Origin: XYD12-FULL-36-8 sp964391015
GTDB lineage: Bacteria; Bacteroidota; Ignavibacteria; Ignavibacteriales; Ignavibacteriaceae
Direction of reading: 5' to 3'
Assembly (NCBI GenBank): GCA_964391015.1
Contig: CAYMKU010000014.1
Coordinates: 1 to 64,000 of the forward strand
DNA length: 64,000 nucleotides
Below are positions 28,119 to 36,643 of the stretch, in pieces. Under the pieces are notes generated by a model. It was not told the DNA's origin, did not search any database, and worked only from the letters and a program-made list of their open reading frames with translations. A program made the position numbers and the translations under genes. Every line of letters begins with the position of its first letter. The first letter of the stretch is position 1.

Positions 28119-29795
28119 TTATTGGTTTGCTTTTCCCCAGCTATCCTTCAATGTTACTGTTCTGTTAAACACTAATTTTTTATCTGTTGAACCTTTTGTG
28201 TCCACACAAAAATACCCATTACGTTCAAACTGAAACCTCTCCCCTTTCTTCGCATTTTTTAAGAACGGTTCGAGTTTCGCATTTGATACAACTTCGAGTG
28301 AATCGGGATTGATATATTCCAACCAATTATCTTGACTTACCGGATCTTCAATTGTAAACAAACGATCATATAATCTAACCTCAGCACCAATAGCATGTTT
28401 AGCTGAAACCCAATGAATTGTTCCTTTCACTTTTTTCTTGCTTGTTCCTACCCCACTTTTTGTTTCGGGATCATAAGTGCAATGTACTTCAACTACATCA
28501 CCCTTCTCATTTTTAATTACTTCTTCACACTTAATAATGTAAGCATAACGCAAACGGACTTCTCCGCCAGGAATTAAACGATGAAATCCTTTCGGAGGAT
28601 TTTCCATGAAGTCACTTTGTTCAATAAATATCTCACGCGAGAATGGAACCAACCTTTTGCCAGCATCCGGATTTTCGGGATTGTTCACAGCTTCAAGTTC
28701 TTCAACTTTACCATCGGGATAATTTGTGATAACAACTTTCAAAGGTTTCAATACTGCCATTGCACGCTGCGCATGTTTGTTCAAATCATCCCGGATTGCA
28801 TATTCAAGTAAAGATATATCCGTTAATGCATCACGCTTTGCAACTCCAACTATCTCCGCAAAATTTCTGATAGCTTCGGACGTGTAACCCCTTCGACGAA
28901 AACTCGAAATTGTTGGCATGCGAGGATCATCCCATCCATCAACATATTTTTCTTGGACAAGCTGGAGTAATTTTCTTTTGCTCATCACTGTGTAATTGAG
29001 ATTAAGCCGAGCAAACTCAATTTGCTGAGGATGATGAACACCAAGCTGTTCTAAAAACCAATCGTACAACGGACGATGATTTTCAAACTCAAGCGTGCAA
29101 ATTGAATGTGTGATTTCCTCTATTGAATCCTCATTTCCGTGCGCCCAATCGTACGTTGGGTAAATGCACCATTTGTTACCTGTTCGATGATGTTCAGCAT
29201 GAACTATGCGATACATTATCGGATCACGCAAATTAAAATTGGGAGAAGCCATATCAATTTTTGCGCGAAGTGTTTTAGACCCGTTGGGAAACTCACCATT
29301 TTTCATTCGCTCGAAAAGATTCAGGTTTTCTTCAACTGAGCGATTCCGATATGGACTTTCTTTACCAGGCTCAGTTAGTGTACCCCGTGTTTCACGAATT
29401 TCATCTGGAGTTAAATCGCATACATAAGCTTTGCTTTTTTTGATTAGTTCAACAGCCCAAAGATACATTTGATCAAAATAGTCTGAAGCAAAAAGAATCT
29501 CTCCTCTGAAATCTGCTCCAAGCCATTTCACATCCTCAACTATTGATTCAACATATTCAGTTTCTTCCTTTTCAGGATTTGTATCATCAAAGCGAAGATT
29601 AAATTTTCCGTTATAATCTCTAGCAATTCCATAATTCAGGCAGATAGATTTTGCGTGTCCAATATGAAGATAACCATTAGGTTCAGGCGGAAATCGTGTA
29701 TGTACTTTCCCTCCCCACTTGTTGGTTTTTAGGTCTTCATCAATTATTTCATAAATGAAATTCTTTGGTTTGCTTGCAGTAGTATTGTCGCTCAT
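28119..29795 (-). CDS. glnS: Glutaminyl-tRNA synthetase
   Basis: The protein has 558 residues, as expected for bacterial GlnS. The HIGH-type signature is PEPNGYLHIGHAKSICLNY and the KMSKS-type loop VMSKRKLLQLV. RFDDTNPEKEETEYVESI, YPTYDWAHGNEDSIEEITHS and the C-terminal anticodon-binding beta-barrels (VPFSREIFIEQSDFME) are family blocks. It charges tRNA-Gln directly. It converges on gltX with 43 bases between the stop codons. A TAAGTTTG string on the coding strand at 29837-29830, 35 bases before the ATG, fits the TAnnTTTG promoter consensus. Confidence 0.96.
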   Translation of the reverse strand: MSDNTTASKPKNFIYEIIDEDLKTNKWGGKVHTRFPPEPNGYLHIGHAKSICLNYGIARDYNGKFNLRFDDTNPEKEETEYVESIVEDVKWLGADFRGEILFASDYFDQMYLWAVELIKKSKAYVCDLTPDEIRETRGTLTEPGKESPYRNRSVEENLNLFERMKNGEFPNGSKTLRAKIDMASPNFNLRDPIMYRIVHAEHHRTGNKWCIYPTYDWAHGNEDSIEEITHSICTLEFENHRPLYDWFLEQLGVHHPQQIEFARLNLNYTVMSKRKLLQLVQEKYVDGWDDPRMPTISSFRRRGYTSEAIRNFAEIVGVAKRDALTDISLLEYAIRDDLNKHAQRAMAVLKPLKVVITNYPDGKVEELEAVNNPENPDAGKRLVPFSREIFIEQSDFMENPPKGFHRLIPGGEVRLRYAYIIKCEEVIKNEKGDVVEVHCTYDPETKSGVGTSKKKVKGTIHWVSAKHAIGAEVRLYDRLFTIEDPVSQDNWLEYINPDSLEVVSNAKLEPFLKNAKKGERFQFERNGYFCVDTKGSTDKKLVFNRTVTLKDSWGKANQ

Positions 29796-30002
29796 AACTT
29801 AGTTATAATTAAGTTTTCAATAATTCACAACAAACTTAATCATTTAATCTTAGGTGGTAAAGATGGAGTGGAAAGAATTTGAATATTATGTCGTATAAAA
29901 GCTATAAAAGAAATAATGTGGACAAATTAGTAGAACTATTGATTTTTCCATATCAGTACTATTACTGAAGAGAGATTTCTCCTAATCAAATATCTTAAAA
30001 TT

Positions 30003-30668
30003 TCATTGTCTTATGTCCTTTTTGTCCGGAACTTTAACAAAGGGATAATAATCCATTAATACTACCTTGGCATAATTGAATGACTTTATAACTGCCTTCT
30101 CTGGAAACTTATTCTCAATTTTACATTTTAAATCACTATAGTAGTGTTTAATAATTTCAGATGGTAAGTTTGTCTCAAGTTCAACAGTATATTTACCTAT
30201 ATCTGATGTAACTTTTGGACTAGGACCAGTAAGATTGGGATTTCTTTTAGCTAGAAAATTTCTCCATCGAATATAGAATCCTTTAACTAATTTGGTTGAG
30301 TCATTTGGAGAAAAATCTTTCATCCCAAATAAATAATTATAATCATGTTCGCCAATTTCATAATGTTCACGATTATAGAATCTTATTTCCACCATATTAT
30401 TATACCTTCTTGCCCAATATCTCACCAAATTAGGAATACTAAGATCTATTCTAAATGAAAAGTACGAAAATCCAAAATCTCCAAAAGCTGAATCGATCCG
30501 GATAGTAAAATACTTATCTTCAATAACTAATTCCACCTGGTCACTGAATGAAATTTCGGGCGAATATGAATCCACCACTTTTTTATTTCGATCAGTTGAA
30601 CAACTATTAAAAATAAGAATAAATGAAGTAATCCAAACGAAATTGATACCTATTGATTTTCCAGCCAT
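30003..30668 (-). CDS. Hypothetical lipoprotein
   Basis: The protein has 221 residues. The N-terminus has a hydrophobic segment with a lipobox (IFNSC, cysteine near residue 23), so export and lipidation are likely. I do not recognise the family. The mature part is mixed alpha/beta, rich in aromatic and charged residues (FGDFGFSYFSFRIDL, RYWARRYNNMVEIRFYNRE), and has no catalytic motif that I can see. AAAGGAA upstream of the ATG is a fair ribosome site. It stands alone between glnS and tRNA-Leu on the same strand. Confidence 0.55.
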   Translation of the reverse strand: MAGKSIGINFVWITSFILIFNSCSTDRNKKVVDSYSPEISFSDQVELVIEDKYFTIRIDSAFGDFGFSYFSFRIDLSIPNLVRYWARRYNNMVEIRFYNREHYEIGEHDYNYLFGMKDFSPNDSTKLVKGFYIRWRNFLAKRNPNLTGPSPKVTSDIGKYTVELETNLPSEIIKHYYSDLKCKIENKFPEKAVIKSFNYAKVVLMDYYPFVKVPDKKDIRQ

Positions 30669-30734
30669 TGTATTCCTTTAATTCATATACGTTTTGATCT
30701 TATATAATGAATATTTAGCATTTTCAGTTTTTGA

Positions 30735-30765
30735 AACTTCCGAGGTTTCAAAAACCTCGGAGGTT
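30735..30765. repeat. CTCCGAGG-type palindromic repeat, possible tRNA-Leu terminator
   Basis: AACTTCCGAGGTTT and AAACCTCGGAGGTT are inverted copies separated by three bases, with one G-T pair. The same 15-base core occurs at 46677 and, inverted, at 46760. Here it starts nine bases beyond the 3' end of tRNA-Leu and may end its transcript. Confidence 0.7.
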
Positions 30766-30773
30766 AAGGTGAG

Positions 30774-30859
30774 TACCGGAGGCCGGACTCGAACCGGCAC
30801 CTGGTGTGAGCCAGACTGGATTTTGAGTCCAGCGCGTCTACCAATTCCGCCACTTCGGC
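30774..30859 (-). tRNA. tRNA-Leu (CAA)
   Basis: The reverse strand folds as an 86-nt class II tRNA with a long variable arm. The anticodon stem CTGGA/TCCAG encloses loop CTCAAAA, giving anticodon CAA. The T arm is GCCGG/CCGGC. The acceptor stem GCCGAAG/CTCCGGT has a G-U first pair and an A-C mismatch at the fifth pair, which is unusual. CCA is not encoded. Confidence 0.9.
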
Positions 30860-30871
30860 ATAAGAACAAAA

Positions 30872-30903
30872 CAAAAATAAATCTAATGACTTAGATACAC
30901 AAA
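30872..30903 (-). promoter_or_regulatory. Bacteroidota-type promoter of tRNA-Leu
   Basis: Read on the reverse strand, TTTG (30903-30900), a 20-base spacer and TATTTTTG (30879-30872) match the TTTG-N19-21-TAnnTTTG consensus of Bacteroidota sigma-A promoters. The -7 element lies 12 bases before the mature tRNA 5' end. Confidence 0.65.
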
Positions 30904-30918
30904 TAAGACCTCTAAAAA

Positions 30919-32529
30919 CTACGCAACTTTATCCATTTCAAAAGTGTAATCATTATGCTCGATGCTAAAAAGAAATTGCGCTTTGGGATTTTTTTCCTTC
31001 GCACGTTCAAGTGTATATGGAGATTCTGCAATATAAACGAGATTCTTATTTTTATCTAAGAATAAATTGTTCGACCAGAGACTTTTCAAACTTTCAATAT
31101 CATTTTCATTTTCATATTGAACCCAGCATGCTTTATACGAAGGATAATTTATGAATTCACAGCTTGCACCAAATTCATGGAGTAATCTAAACTTGATCAC
31201 ATCAAATTGAAGCTCGCCTACAACACCAATCACTTTCCTATTCCCTTGATTCTGAGTGAATAATTGTGCCAATCCTTCATCAGTTAAATGGTTAATTCCT
31301 TTTTCAAGCTGCTTGGATTTGAACGGATCAGTATTTCGAAGTTCACGGAAAATTTCCGGGGAAAAACTTGGAATTCCTTTGAACATGAAATCATCACCTT
31401 CCGTTAGAGTATCACCAATCTTAAATGTTCCAGAATCATAAAGTCCTATTACATCGCCTGCATAAGCATCATCAACAATGCTTTTGGTCTTTCCCATAAA
31501 AGTTGCCGGACTTGAAAACTTAAGATTCCGTTTAAGACGAACATGACGATAAAACTTGTTGCGTTCAAATTTACCTGAGCAAACACGCAGGAATGCAATT
31601 CTATCACGATGCTTTGGATCTATATTCGCATGAATCTTAAAAACAAATCCGCTAAAGTGCTTATTATCCGGCTTAATTAATCCATTGGTAGTTTCACGCG
31701 ATACAGGGGATGGAGCAATATCAATGAAGGTATCAAGCAGTTCTTTAACACCAAAATTATTCAGTGCACTACCGAAAAATACAGGAGCTTGATTTCCGTG
31801 TCTATATTTTTCAATATTAAACTCACCATAAACACCCTTTACAAGATCAATATCATGCTTTAACTTGGCAGCCGCATCACCAAACATTTCGTGGAGTTCC
31901 GGATCATCAATTGAGTTAAACACTTTTACATCTTCGGCCACAACTTGTTTGTTTGATTGGAAAAACGCAAAACTGTTTTTATAGATATTATAAACTCCCC
32001 TGAAAGAAATTCCCATTCCTAATGGCCAGCTTAATGGACGAACATGAATATTTAATTTCTGCTCAAGCTCATCGAGAAGCTCAATCGGCTCCTTCCCTTC
32101 CCTATCTAACTTATTGATGAAAACAATTACCGGTGTATTTCGCATTCTGCAAACCTGCATAAGCTTTTCGGTCTGTTCCTCAACACCTTTAACACTGTCA
32201 ATTACAAGAATTACACTATCAACTGCGGTTAAAGTGCGATAGGTATCTTCAGCAAAATCTTTGTGACCGGGAGTATCTAAAAGATTTATTATAGCGTCTT
32301 TATAATCAAATGAAAGCACGGAGGTAGCAACTGATATTCCTCTCTGCTTTTCAATCTCCAAGAAATCCGATGCCGCAGTTTTTCTTATTTTATTAGATTT
32401 AACTGCACCAGCAATTTGAATTGCTCCACTATAAAGCAGAAGTTTTTCAGTTAAAGTAGTCTTTCCCGCATCGGGGTGACTTATGATTGCAAACGTTTTA
32501 CGTTTTTGAATATGCTTCAGAATACTCAT
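30919..32529 (-). CDS. prfC: Peptide chain release factor 3
   Basis: The protein has 536 residues, the normal RF3 length. G1 is SHPDAGKTTLTE near residue 18, G3 is DTPGHKDFAEDTYR near 86 and G4 is NKLDREGKEP near 141. The block SGAIQIAGAVK separates RF3 from EF-G, and the C-terminal VGELQFDVIKFRL is also an RF3 block. The GTPase recycles RF1/RF2 from the ribosome after termination. It is a monocistronic gene. Confidence 0.95.
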   Translation of the reverse strand: MSILKHIQKRKTFAIISHPDAGKTTLTEKLLLYSGAIQIAGAVKSNKIRKTAASDFLEIEKQRGISVATSVLSFDYKDAIINLLDTPGHKDFAEDTYRTLTAVDSVILVIDSVKGVEEQTEKLMQVCRMRNTPVIVFINKLDREGKEPIELLDELEQKLNIHVRPLSWPLGMGISFRGVYNIYKNSFAFFQSNKQVVAEDVKVFNSIDDPELHEMFGDAAAKLKHDIDLVKGVYGEFNIEKYRHGNQAPVFFGSALNNFGVKELLDTFIDIAPSPVSRETTNGLIKPDNKHFSGFVFKIHANIDPKHRDRIAFLRVCSGKFERNKFYRHVRLKRNLKFSSPATFMGKTKSIVDDAYAGDVIGLYDSGTFKIGDTLTEGDDFMFKGIPSFSPEIFRELRNTDPFKSKQLEKGINHLTDEGLAQLFTQNQGNRKVIGVVGELQFDVIKFRLLHEFGASCEFINYPSYKACWVQYENENDIESLKSLWSNNLFLDKNKNLVYIAESPYTLERAKEKNPKAQFLFSIEHNDYTFEMDKVA

Positions 32530-32696
32530 GATAATTCTAAAATCTTTCTTTATTGTTTTGATAAAAATGGGTGAAATGAGAATAGCTGCTTATTCCCGAA
32601 CCGAGGCAGTATCTAATGTAGTGTGAAATTCATGTTTTAAATATAGCGATGAAAAAACTTAAACTGAAATAATTTATCAGGGTTTCATATCTGTCC

Positions 32697-32748
32697 AAAA
32701 TAAGTTGAACTCACTCTAGTCTCTCTCTTAAAAAGAGAGAGACTTATC
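32697..32748 (+). repeat. GAACTC-hairpin dispersed repeat, copy A
   Basis: The conserved left part AAATAAGTTGAACTC leads to a hairpin GTCTCTCTCTT/AAGAGAGAGAC with an AAA loop and then TTATCAC. Copies B (44190-44244) and C (32810-32852, opposite strand) share the flank and stem position but differ by compensating base changes. Confidence 0.75.
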
Positions 32749-32809
32749 ACCAATGAAACGACTTATGATTATGGTCTGACAGAATATTAACATTAAGACA
32801 TAAATTTAA

Positions 32810-32852
32810 TAAGCCCTTCTCTTATTAAGAGAAGGGTTGGGATGAGTTCCAT
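32810..32852 (-). repeat. GAACTC-hairpin dispersed repeat, copy C
   Basis: On the reverse strand it reads TGGAACTCATCCCAA, then the stem CCCTTCTCTT/AAGAGAAGGG and CTTATTAA. It faces copy A across 61 bases. Confidence 0.7.
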
Positions 32853-32947
32853 GATTCTCTAAAAATATAGGAATAGATTAATTATTTCTAATAATTTATT
32901 ATTTGCAAATTTATTTTGGACACTACTGAAGCGTTATATAGATAAAA

Positions 32948-32976
32948 GGAGAAGCTTCCCCAGGTGAGGAAGCTTT
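32948..32976 (-). terminator. Terminator hairpin after the DUF6266-like gene
   Basis: AAGCTTCC (32952-32959) pairs with GGAAGCTT (32968-32975). On the reverse strand the stem is followed by CTCCTTTTATC. It lies about 22 bases past the stop codon of the gene at 32998. Confidence 0.6.
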
Positions 32977-32997
32977 TGGAAGATGTGTTTCTGAGAG

Positions 32998-33687
32998 TTA
33001 GGTTTCTTTAGAATGAGTTGATGAGTACTGGATTACCTTTCCCTCAGAGTTTTTGGAAGCCACTGCAAATAATAAAACTGAGTTTTGGTATTTAGCAGCG
33101 ATGTTCTCCTGAATTACATTCAGCGCAATGTTCACTTCGAATGTTTGATTGAATACATAGTTTGGAATTTCATCATTCAAAGTGATTATTTGAAATTTAG
33201 GATCTGCTGGATTAAGCGGATTGAAATAACACACCGGCCCATTAGCCGAGAGATTAACTTCTTCCGGTGTAAAGACAGAAGCATCTGTCAGCTTTTGCAG
33301 CTCCACAGAAACATTATCTGCGAGAACTGAAGAGGATTGCACCAGCAATGGAAAAGCACCAGTCAGAGGCGTTAGAATATTGTAAACAGTAGGTCTATCC
33401 ACTGCAGAGTAAGCAAAGTTACTTTTGACGACTGTATTGAAAATTGAAAGAGGTACTTGCCGAAAACTCTTCCAAATATCTTTGAGGGCTGCAAGCGAAA
33501 TTACTTTTGCTGATAATTTTCCTGTTACAGCAAATTTTGATCTAGTAGCAATGAGTGCAGGAACATTGCTGGCATTAAAGCTCGATGGACGAGCTGCTAA
33601 AACGGTGTGACCGTTTACTGTCCTTGCGGAAAGGTTGCCAAGCTTACCACTAAGATTACCGATTACATTTGATTTTACTATAGCCAT
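32998..33687 (-). CDS. DUF6266-like protein of unknown function
   Basis: The frame is open to 33789, but AAAGGAG (33694-33700 reverse) sits just before the ATG at 33687, so I use that start, giving 229 residues beginning MAIVKSN. The N-terminus with its NLSGKLGNLSARTVNGHTV stretch resembles the glycine-rich opening of Bacteroidota DUF6266 proteins, followed by a helical part (LKDIWKSFRQVPLSIFNTVV) and a beta-rich C-terminal half (GPVCYFNPLNPADPKFQI). There is no signal peptide, membrane segment or catalytic motif that I can see. Function is unknown. It begins the repeat-rich accessory region and has its own terminator, so it is a single-gene unit. Confidence 0.6.
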   Translation of the reverse strand: MAIVKSNVIGNLSGKLGNLSARTVNGHTVLAARPSSFNASNVPALIATRSKFAVTGKLSAKVISLAALKDIWKSFRQVPLSIFNTVVKSNFAYSAVDRPTVYNILTPLTGAFPLLVQSSSVLADNVSVELQKLTDASVFTPEEVNLSANGPVCYFNPLNPADPKFQIITLNDEIPNYVFNQTFEVNIALNVIQENIAAKYQNSVLLFAVASKNSEGKVIQYSSTHSKET

Positions 33688-33842
33688 TTTTTTCTCCTTT
33701 CTTGTTGTTATTAAAATAGCTGGTGCAATTTTACAACAACATTCGCGCGTAATCACTGTAGGAATGGGACAGTAAAAGAAAGGAAACAAAGAGTAAGAGA
33801 AAGAGTAAGGCGAGAGGTGAAAAGTGAGAAGCTAGAGACAGA

Positions 33843-33869
33843 GATGCTTCGACAAGCTCAGCATGACAA
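33843..33869 (+). repeat. GCTTCGACAGGCTCAGCATGAC dispersed repeat family, copy 1
   Basis: The core GCTTCGACAAGCTCAGCA differs by one base from copies at 34603-34629 and 46436-46462. Flanking strings GTGAAACG and GTGAAAAG.GAGAGG are also shared. In the reverse frame it encodes the well-known spurious peptide CHAEPVEAS. Confidence 0.8.
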
Positions 33870-33953
33870 GGAAAAACGAAAACGTGAAACGTGAGAGGTT
33901 AACAAGACTAATTTGGACAGTTAAGTCACACTTATTAATACAGCAAAGGCAGA

Positions 33954-34042
33954 ATAGGTTTCATATAGGTTTTGGATAGGTGTTGGTCAGGTGCTTGGCA
34001 AGTGCTTGTTATGTGCTTGTTAGGAACTTGGCAGAGGTTAGG
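33954..34042. repeat. Degenerate 11-bp tandem repeat array
   Basis: Eight head-to-tail units of 11 bases (one of 12) can be read: ATAGGTTTCAT, ATAGGTTTTGG, ATAGGTGTTGG, TCAGGTGCTTGG, CAAGTGCTTGT, TATGTGCTTGT, TAGGAACTTGG, CAGAGGTTAGG. The GGTGCTTGG core drifts from unit to unit. The period is close to one helical turn. Confidence 0.75.
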
Positions 34043-34078
34043 TGAAAAGCGAGAAGTGAAAAGGAAATAAGCCAGAAT

Positions 34079-34192
34079 GCCCTCATCCCGAAATGATCCC
34101 GAAACGGAGTTCGGGACAGGATTTGGGACAGGCTCTTAATCCTCTCCCACCTGTGGCAGTAGATTCGTTTGGTGGCAGGCCAGAGGGAGAGG
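34079..34192. repeat. Palindrome-rich repeat segment
   Basis: The segment contains CATCCCGAAATGATCCCG, ACGGAGTTCGGGACAGG and TTAATCCTCTCCC. The last string recurs near 47590. It resembles dispersed non-coding repeats of this genome rather than a gene. Confidence 0.5.
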
Positions 34193-34229
34193 AAAGATGT
34201 AATATGTGAAAGATTAAAAATTTGTAAGG

Positions 34230-34493
34230 TTATAAAGTTTGGAAAGTTGAAAGGAAGGATTTTTTAAATCGTGGACGGAAAACAATTGTGTGAATTGCAT
34301 CGTAGGAGAGATGATATTTTTCTGATAGATCGAATATTGCGTCCAATTGAGACCGAATTTTGCGAAGCTGCTTGTATTCTTCTTTGATGATATAGTTACG
34401 CAAAGCGATTTCATCTATCAAACCGAATGAATGAATTGTCTTGAATACCGGGTGCGTAATTAGCTGCTCAATATTTAGATTTTGATTTTCCAT
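34230..34493 (-). CDS. Small hypothetical protein (87 residues)
   Basis: The frame is open upstream to 34658, but that extension reads through a dispersed repeat (giving CHAEPVEAS), so I start at the ATG at 34493 (MENQNLNIEQLI). The product is helical and charged, with KEEYKQLRKIRSQLDAIF and EKYHLSYDAIHTIVFR. I do not recognise a family with certainty. No strong ribosome site is present. It may be a small regulator or a decayed mobile-element gene. Confidence 0.4.
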   Translation of the reverse strand: MENQNLNIEQLITHPVFKTIHSFGLIDEIALRNYIIKEEYKQLRKIRSQLDAIFDLSEKYHLSYDAIHTIVFRPRFKKSFLSTFQTL

Positions 34494-34602
34494 TGGTGAA
34501 AATATAGCAGGATAATTGTATTCGGGCAACGCTCGATGTTTATGATTTGTTTTCTTTTGTTTGCTCAGTGCAGGAGAAATGGGGCGAAAGCGTGAAACGT
34601 GA

Positions 34603-34629
34603 GATGCTTCGACAGGCTCAGCATGACAA
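34603..34629 (+). repeat. GCTTCGACAGGCTCAGCATGAC family, copy 2
   Basis: The core GCTTCGACAGGCTCAGCA is identical to copy 3 at 46436-46462. It is flanked by CGTGAAACGTGA and GTGAAAAGCGAGAGG. Confidence 0.8.
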
Positions 34630-34714
34630 AGACGTGAAAAGCGAGAGGTAATAGCCAAGAAGGGTAACCTGGCATGGAATGGTTCAGGATAGAATGAAGT
34701 ATGTAGAAATGCTT

Positions 34715-35374
34715 TTAGAAAATTTTATCTAACAGTTCGGGTGTGTTGTTTTCTGGATCATTGACAAGCTTTGAAATAGGATAAAACATAATATCATTAC
34801 TTTTAATTACTTCTTGTTGTAGATGCTCTATTTCAATTTCATTTAACAACCATGCCTTTGCTACTTCTGAATTCAACATCACCGGCATTCGATCATGAAT
34901 ATCAGCAAGGGATTTAATTGCACCAGTTGTTATGATGGTAAATGAGGGAATGACAACACCATCTGGATCTATCCACTCAGTCCATAATCCAGCATAGAGG
35001 AAAAGAGATTCATCTTTTAAACAGATACGATATGGCTGCTTATTGCGTGAGTCTCTCTCTTTCCATTCATAATATCCATTTGTTATCACCAAGCAACGTT
35101 TTTTATCTACTAAATTTTTGTAGGATACTTTTTCACGCAAAGTTTCAATTTTTGCGTTAAACATCCTATAATTAATTTTATTATAGCTTGCCCAATGGGG
35201 AATTAAACCCCACTTAAAATATTGAACTTCATCGGGTTTTGAGTTTGAAATCAATGGAAGCTGCTGAGAAGGATAAGCATTATAATTAACCTTATAAATC
35301 TTTTTATCGATCCGTACATTTAAGATTTTTTCAATCTCTTTTGCTTCTTTAGGCGTTTGATATCTACCGCACAT
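34715..35374 (-). CDS. SOS response-associated peptidase (SRAP, HMCES/YedK family)
   Basis: The protein has 219 residues, the usual SRAP length. It begins MCGRYQ, placing the catalytic cysteine at residue 2 after methionine removal. FNAKIETLREK holds the conserved Asn/Arg-type DNA-binding motif, NGYYEWKE the catalytic glutamate and IHDRMPV the catalytic histidine. SRAP proteins crosslink to abasic sites in single-stranded DNA and protect them. The gene starts six bases after the umuC stop codon on the same strand, so it is the third gene of the umuD-umuC operon and should be induced with it. Confidence 0.9.
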   Translation of the reverse strand: MCGRYQTPKEAKEIEKILNVRIDKKIYKVNYNAYPSQQLPLISNSKPDEVQYFKWGLIPHWASYNKINYRMFNAKIETLREKVSYKNLVDKKRCLVITNGYYEWKERDSRNKQPYRICLKDESLFLYAGLWTEWIDPDGVVIPSFTIITTGAIKSLADIHDRMPVMLNSEVAKAWLLNEIEIEHLQQEVIKSNDIMFYPISKLVNDPENNTPELLDKIF

Positions 35375-35380
35375 TTTCTG

Positions 35381-36643
35381 TTAAATATTTATTGTAAGTA
35401 AATCGTCCCAACGAGTTGTATAGCGTGGTGAAAGCATTTCTTGTCGAAGCTTCCACTTTTTATGGTTATAACCTTGAGATGCACAACGAATAAAGTTATT
35501 TCCCATTTTCTCATTGATTGAATCAACCGCTTTCATAACCGAATTTATCTTAGGATTATCTTGCTGATAAAAAAGATTAGATTGAATATTTTTTGACGGG
35601 ACTATTCCCGATACTATAACACCAGATTTCTTATAATTAAATCCGGGACGATAAATTTTATTTAAACAGTGCAATGCAAACTTAATTAACGAAAATGAAT
35701 CGTTCAAAGGTTCGGGAAGTTTCACTGTAACGGAGTTGTGATATTGATTATCATGTTCACGAAACTTATTTGTTTGGATGAATACAAGCATCATATTTGC
35801 ACAGCTATTCTGCTTCCTTAGTTTCATTGCACAGCTTGCCGCATAATTTGAAACTGACTGCTCAAGAGTTTGCAGATCAGTAACTAATTGACCGAATGAC
35901 CTTGACGTACAAATATTTTGCTTAGCAGGTTGTTCAAGCTCCAAATCCGAACATGGCTCGCCGCGAAGTTCCTTTACCATTTTCAAGCCAGCCACCGTTA
36001 GGTATCGAAGAATCCATTTGTCATTCATTTTTATAAGATTAAGTGCGGTATTTATTCCAAATCTGTGAAGTAATTTACTGTATTGCCTTCCGATGCCCCA
36101 AATTTCCTCTATTGGAAAATCTTTCAATGCCTCGTTAATTTCATTATCTTGTATCGCAAAGACACCTCCGTTATTTTTCAAATGCTTTGCAATGTGGTTG
36201 GCTGCCTTGCTTAAAGTTTTTGTTTGAGCAATACCGATACTAACTGGAATTCCAGTCCATTGTTTTACTGTCTGTTTAATTTTATAACCAAATTCAAGGT
36301 AATCATGATTTTGGTATCTACTCAAATCGAGGAAAGCTTCATCAATTGAGTAAACTTCAAGCTCTGGTACAAACTCTGCGAGCATTTTCATTACACGATG
36401 AGACATGTTGGCGTATAAAGCATAATTTGAACTATAAACATAAACGCTGTGCTTTTTAATAATCTCTTCGATTTCAAAAACGGGAACGGCCATTTTAATT
36501 CCAAGCTTTTTCGCCTCTTGTGAGCGGGATACTACGCAACCGTCATTATTGGAAAGAACAACAACAGGCTTTCCCTTAAGATGGGGAGCGAAAACACGTT
36601 CGCAGGAAACGTAGAAATTATTGCAATCTACGAGGGCGTACAT
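35381..36643 (-). CDS. umuC: DNA polymerase V catalytic subunit (Y family)
   Basis: The protein has 420 residues, as for UmuC. VDCNNFYVSCERVF at residues 5-18 holds the first catalytic aspartate, and YSIDEAFLDLS near 98-108 the second aspartate/glutamate pair. IPVSIGIAQTKTLSKAANHIAK and EIWGIGRQYSKLLHRFGI (thumb HhH) are UmuC blocks. It performs error-prone translesion synthesis with UmuD'. The start overlaps the end of umuD by 26 bases, so the two are translationally coupled. Confidence 0.94.
   Translation of the reverse strand: MYALVDCNNFYVSCERVFAPHLKGKPVVVLSNNDGCVVSRSQEAKKLGIKMAVPVFEIEEIIKKHSVYVYSSNYALYANMSHRVMKMLAEFVPELEVYSIDEAFLDLSRYQNHDYLEFGYKIKQTVKQWTGIPVSIGIAQTKTLSKAANHIAKHLKNNGGVFAIQDNEINEALKDFPIEEIWGIGRQYSKLLHRFGINTALNLIKMNDKWILRYLTVAGLKMVKELRGEPCSDLELEQPAKQNICTSRSFGQLVTDLQTLEQSVSNYAASCAMKLRKQNSCANMMLVFIQTNKFREHDNQYHNSVTVKLPEPLNDSFSLIKFALHCLNKIYRPGFNYKKSGVIVSGIVPSKNIQSNLFYQQDNPKINSVMKAVDSINEKMGNNFIRCASQGYNHKKWKLRQEMLSPRYTTRWDDLLTINI

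Larger units (their letters stand above)
32530..32997. other. Repeat-bearing intergenic region
   Basis: This 468-base stretch has no credible gene. It holds two inverted copies of a covarying hairpin repeat (32697-32748 and 32810-32852) and a terminator hairpin for the gene at 32998. Confidence 0.6.
33688..34229. other. Repeat-rich intergenic region
   Basis: No gene is credible in these 542 bases. They contain a CHAEPVEAS-type repeat copy (33843-33869), an 11-bp tandem array (33954-34042) and a palindrome-rich segment (34079-34192) with TCCCGAAA/TTCGGGA motifs. Confidence 0.6.

Noticed and set aside
30678..30894. Short open frames on both strands around tRNA-Leu
   Set aside because: They read through the tRNA and a palindromic repeat; the clear cloverleaf and promoter explain the sequence better.
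33954..34042. CRISPR array
   Set aside because: The repeats are 11 bases, contiguous and degenerate, with no spacers, and no cas genes are in the window.
34494..34658. N-terminal extension of the small gene at 34230
   Set aside because: The extension is read from a dispersed repeat and gives the known artefact peptide CHAEPVEAS.
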